Source: Candidatus Solincola jinzensis
GTDB lineage: Bacteria > Actinomycetota > Geothermincolia > Geothermincolales > RBG-13-55-18
Assembly (NCBI GenBank): GCA_015711875.1
Contig: JACVJG010000086.1
Location: forward strand, 1-8,806
Reading direction: 5' to 3'
DNA length: 8,806 nucleotides
The first letter of the stretch is position 1, and every line of letters starts with the position of its first letter. Shown here piece after piece: positions 7,961-8,806 of the stretch. The notes beneath the pieces are model-generated. The model had not been told where the DNA came from and made no database searches. It worked only from the letters and a program-made list of their open reading frames with translations. A program made the translations under genes and the position numbers.

Positions 7961-8560
7961 TCACAGGCCGAACCAGCGGCGTGGAAAAGTCCACGCCATG
8001 GCGGCCGCCGTCATCGCTTTCATTATATCGATGAAGACGAAGGGCTTGACGCCCAGGTTGAAAGCCAGGAGAGGGCTTTTCCCGCTCACCCCCAGCCACG
8101 CCCCCAGCCAGGAGGCGCCCGTGAGGTAGACGGCAGCGATGCCGCCGCCGCAGGCCAGAGCAAGCACAAGGGCACGCCTCGCGCCCCCATAGCTCCTCTC
8201 CTTACCGCGGGCAGCCATCCACCCCGTCACCGCGGAGGCCAGCACGAACCCCCAGAGGTAGCCGCCTGTGGGGCCGAAGAGCACCAACGGGCCCGCGTGC
8301 GGCGGCGCGGCGAAGAAAGGAGCGCCGCAGGCCCCCATGGCCAGGTACATCAGCTGGGAGGCCGGTCCCCAGGCTGGGCCCAGGACGAGTCCCGACAGCA
8401 ATACGAAGAACACCTGCATGGTCACCGGCACGGGTGAAAGGGGGATGCGGATGATGGCGCCGATGCCGGTCAAGGCGGCGAAGAGCAGCGCCGCCACGGC
8501 CATCGTCCTTGCTTCAGGGACGGCATTACCCGATACGCGTACGCCTACTTTTGTGAACAT
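7961..8560 (-). CDS. bioY: BioY, biotin-binding S component of an ECF transporter
   Basis: BioY is the membrane component that captures biotin for import. The 199 residues match family length and show about six hydrophobic helices. Hallmarks are IRIPLSPVPVTMQVFFVLL (about 37-55), LGPAWGPASQLMYLAMGACGAP and FGPTGGYLWGF in mid-protein, and a late LGVKPFVFIDIMKAM segment. No EcfT or EcfA genes are in the window, so it works alone or with a shared energising module encoded elsewhere. ATG 8560 has a strong GGAGGGGG eight bases upstream, and a consensus-like promoter lies 30-58 bases before the start. It is first of a likely operon with the biotin-dependent carboxylase genes and is divergent from the biotin ligase gene. 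Confidence 0.95.
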   Translation of the reverse strand: MFTKVGVRVSGNAVPEARTMAVAALLFAALTGIGAIIRIPLSPVPVTMQVFFVLLSGLVLGPAWGPASQLMYLAMGACGAPFFAAPPHAGPLVLFGPTGGYLWGFVLASAVTGWMAARGKERSYGGARRALVLALACGGGIAAVYLTGASWLGAWLGVSGKSPLLAFNLGVKPFVFIDIMKAMTAAAMAWTFPRRWFGL

Positions 8561-8589
8561 CGACGAATCCCCCTCCGGAGTTTGCTATA

Positions 8590-8618
8590 TTTGTAATGGA
8601 AAAGAGCTACGGTGTCAA
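8590..8618 (-). promoter_or_regulatory. Predicted sigma-70-type promoter of bioY
   Basis: On the minus strand a perfect -35 TTGACA (8618-8613) is followed after 17 bases by TACAAA (8595-8590), four of six matches to the -10 consensus. Transcription would start near 8583, leaving a leader of about 20 bases that holds the GGAGGGGG ribosome site. Directly upstream of the -35 is a small perfect inverted repeat, GCGG-AAA-CCGC at 8620-8630, a possible operator half. I see no classical BirA-type operator. Confidence 0.6.
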
Positions 8619-8693
8619 GGCGGAAACCGCGGTATTTCTTTAGTGAAGGTGAACTTTTTATTGGCCGCCTTTACGGTCGGCGAGGACGAGAGA

Positions 8694-8806
8694 ATGCGTT
8701 GTGAAACGCCTGAAAAAGCGCTTCCTCCATGGGATATAAGGGAGTATGACACCATCGATTCCACCAACCTGGAGGCCAGGAGGCTGCTGTCTGCCGGTGC
8801 CCGGGA
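8694..8806 (+). CDS. birA: Biotin-protein ligase, N-terminal fragment (runs off the window)
   Basis: Only the first 37 codons are present. Residues 17-25 read EYDTIDSTN, followed by LEARRLLSAGAR; the DSTN...A..L...GA pattern opens the catalytic domain of BirA/BPL enzymes. These make biotinyl-AMP and attach biotin to the carrier lysine, here presumably K574 of the neighbouring carboxyltransferase. ATG 8694 has GAGG eight bases upstream. In-frame GTG codons at 8643 and 8649 would add at most 17 residues and have no good ribosome site. Either way, the N-terminal helix-turn-helix of E. coli BirA, which places DSTN near residue 90, cannot fit. This should therefore be a ligase without DNA-binding repressor activity. 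Its identity rests on a short fragment plus the fitting biotin context. Confidence 0.82.
   Translation, partial: MRCETPEKALPPWDIREYDTIDSTNLEARRLLSAGAR

Overview
This is a high-G+C bacterial window with six complete protein genes and the first codons of a seventh. Nothing in it fixes the taxon. The G+C content, GTG/TTG starts and well-formed Shine-Dalgarno sites would fit a high-G+C lineage such as a deep-branching Actinomycetota or Chloroflexota member, but that is inference only.

Layout. Positions 1-345 hold no gene I can support. Positions 346-1476 and 2037-3173 (+ strand) are two full-length paralogs of a protein family I do not recognise. Each is itself an internal duplication with two CxxCG motifs. 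The 560 bases between them have no gene but contain several inverted repeats. A DMT/EamA-type permease (3164-4066, - strand) converges on the second paralog and overlaps its 3' end by 10 bases. Positions 4067-4675 are again non-coding as far as I can see.

Positions 4676-8806 form a biotin locus. On the - strand the order is bioY (biotin-specific ECF transporter component), then a pyruvate/oxaloacetate-type carboxyltransferase fused to a biotin carrier domain, then biotin carboxylase 3 bases further on. Divergently, on the + strand, the window ends inside a birA-type biotin-protein ligase. Together these would import biotin, attach it to the carrier lysine (K574 of the carboxyltransferase fusion), carboxylate it with ATP and bicarbonate, and pass the carboxyl group to an acceptor, most likely pyruvate. 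One consensus-like promoter for bioY is visible in the bioY-birA gap.

Most worth a second look: the duplicated CxxCG family (four copies of one module in two genes), the structured gap between its members, and the AccB-like carrier domain on a PycB-like carboxyltransferase. Several starts are re-assigned from Shine-Dalgarno evidence: TTG 346, GTG 4066, TTG 6016 and ATG 7858.
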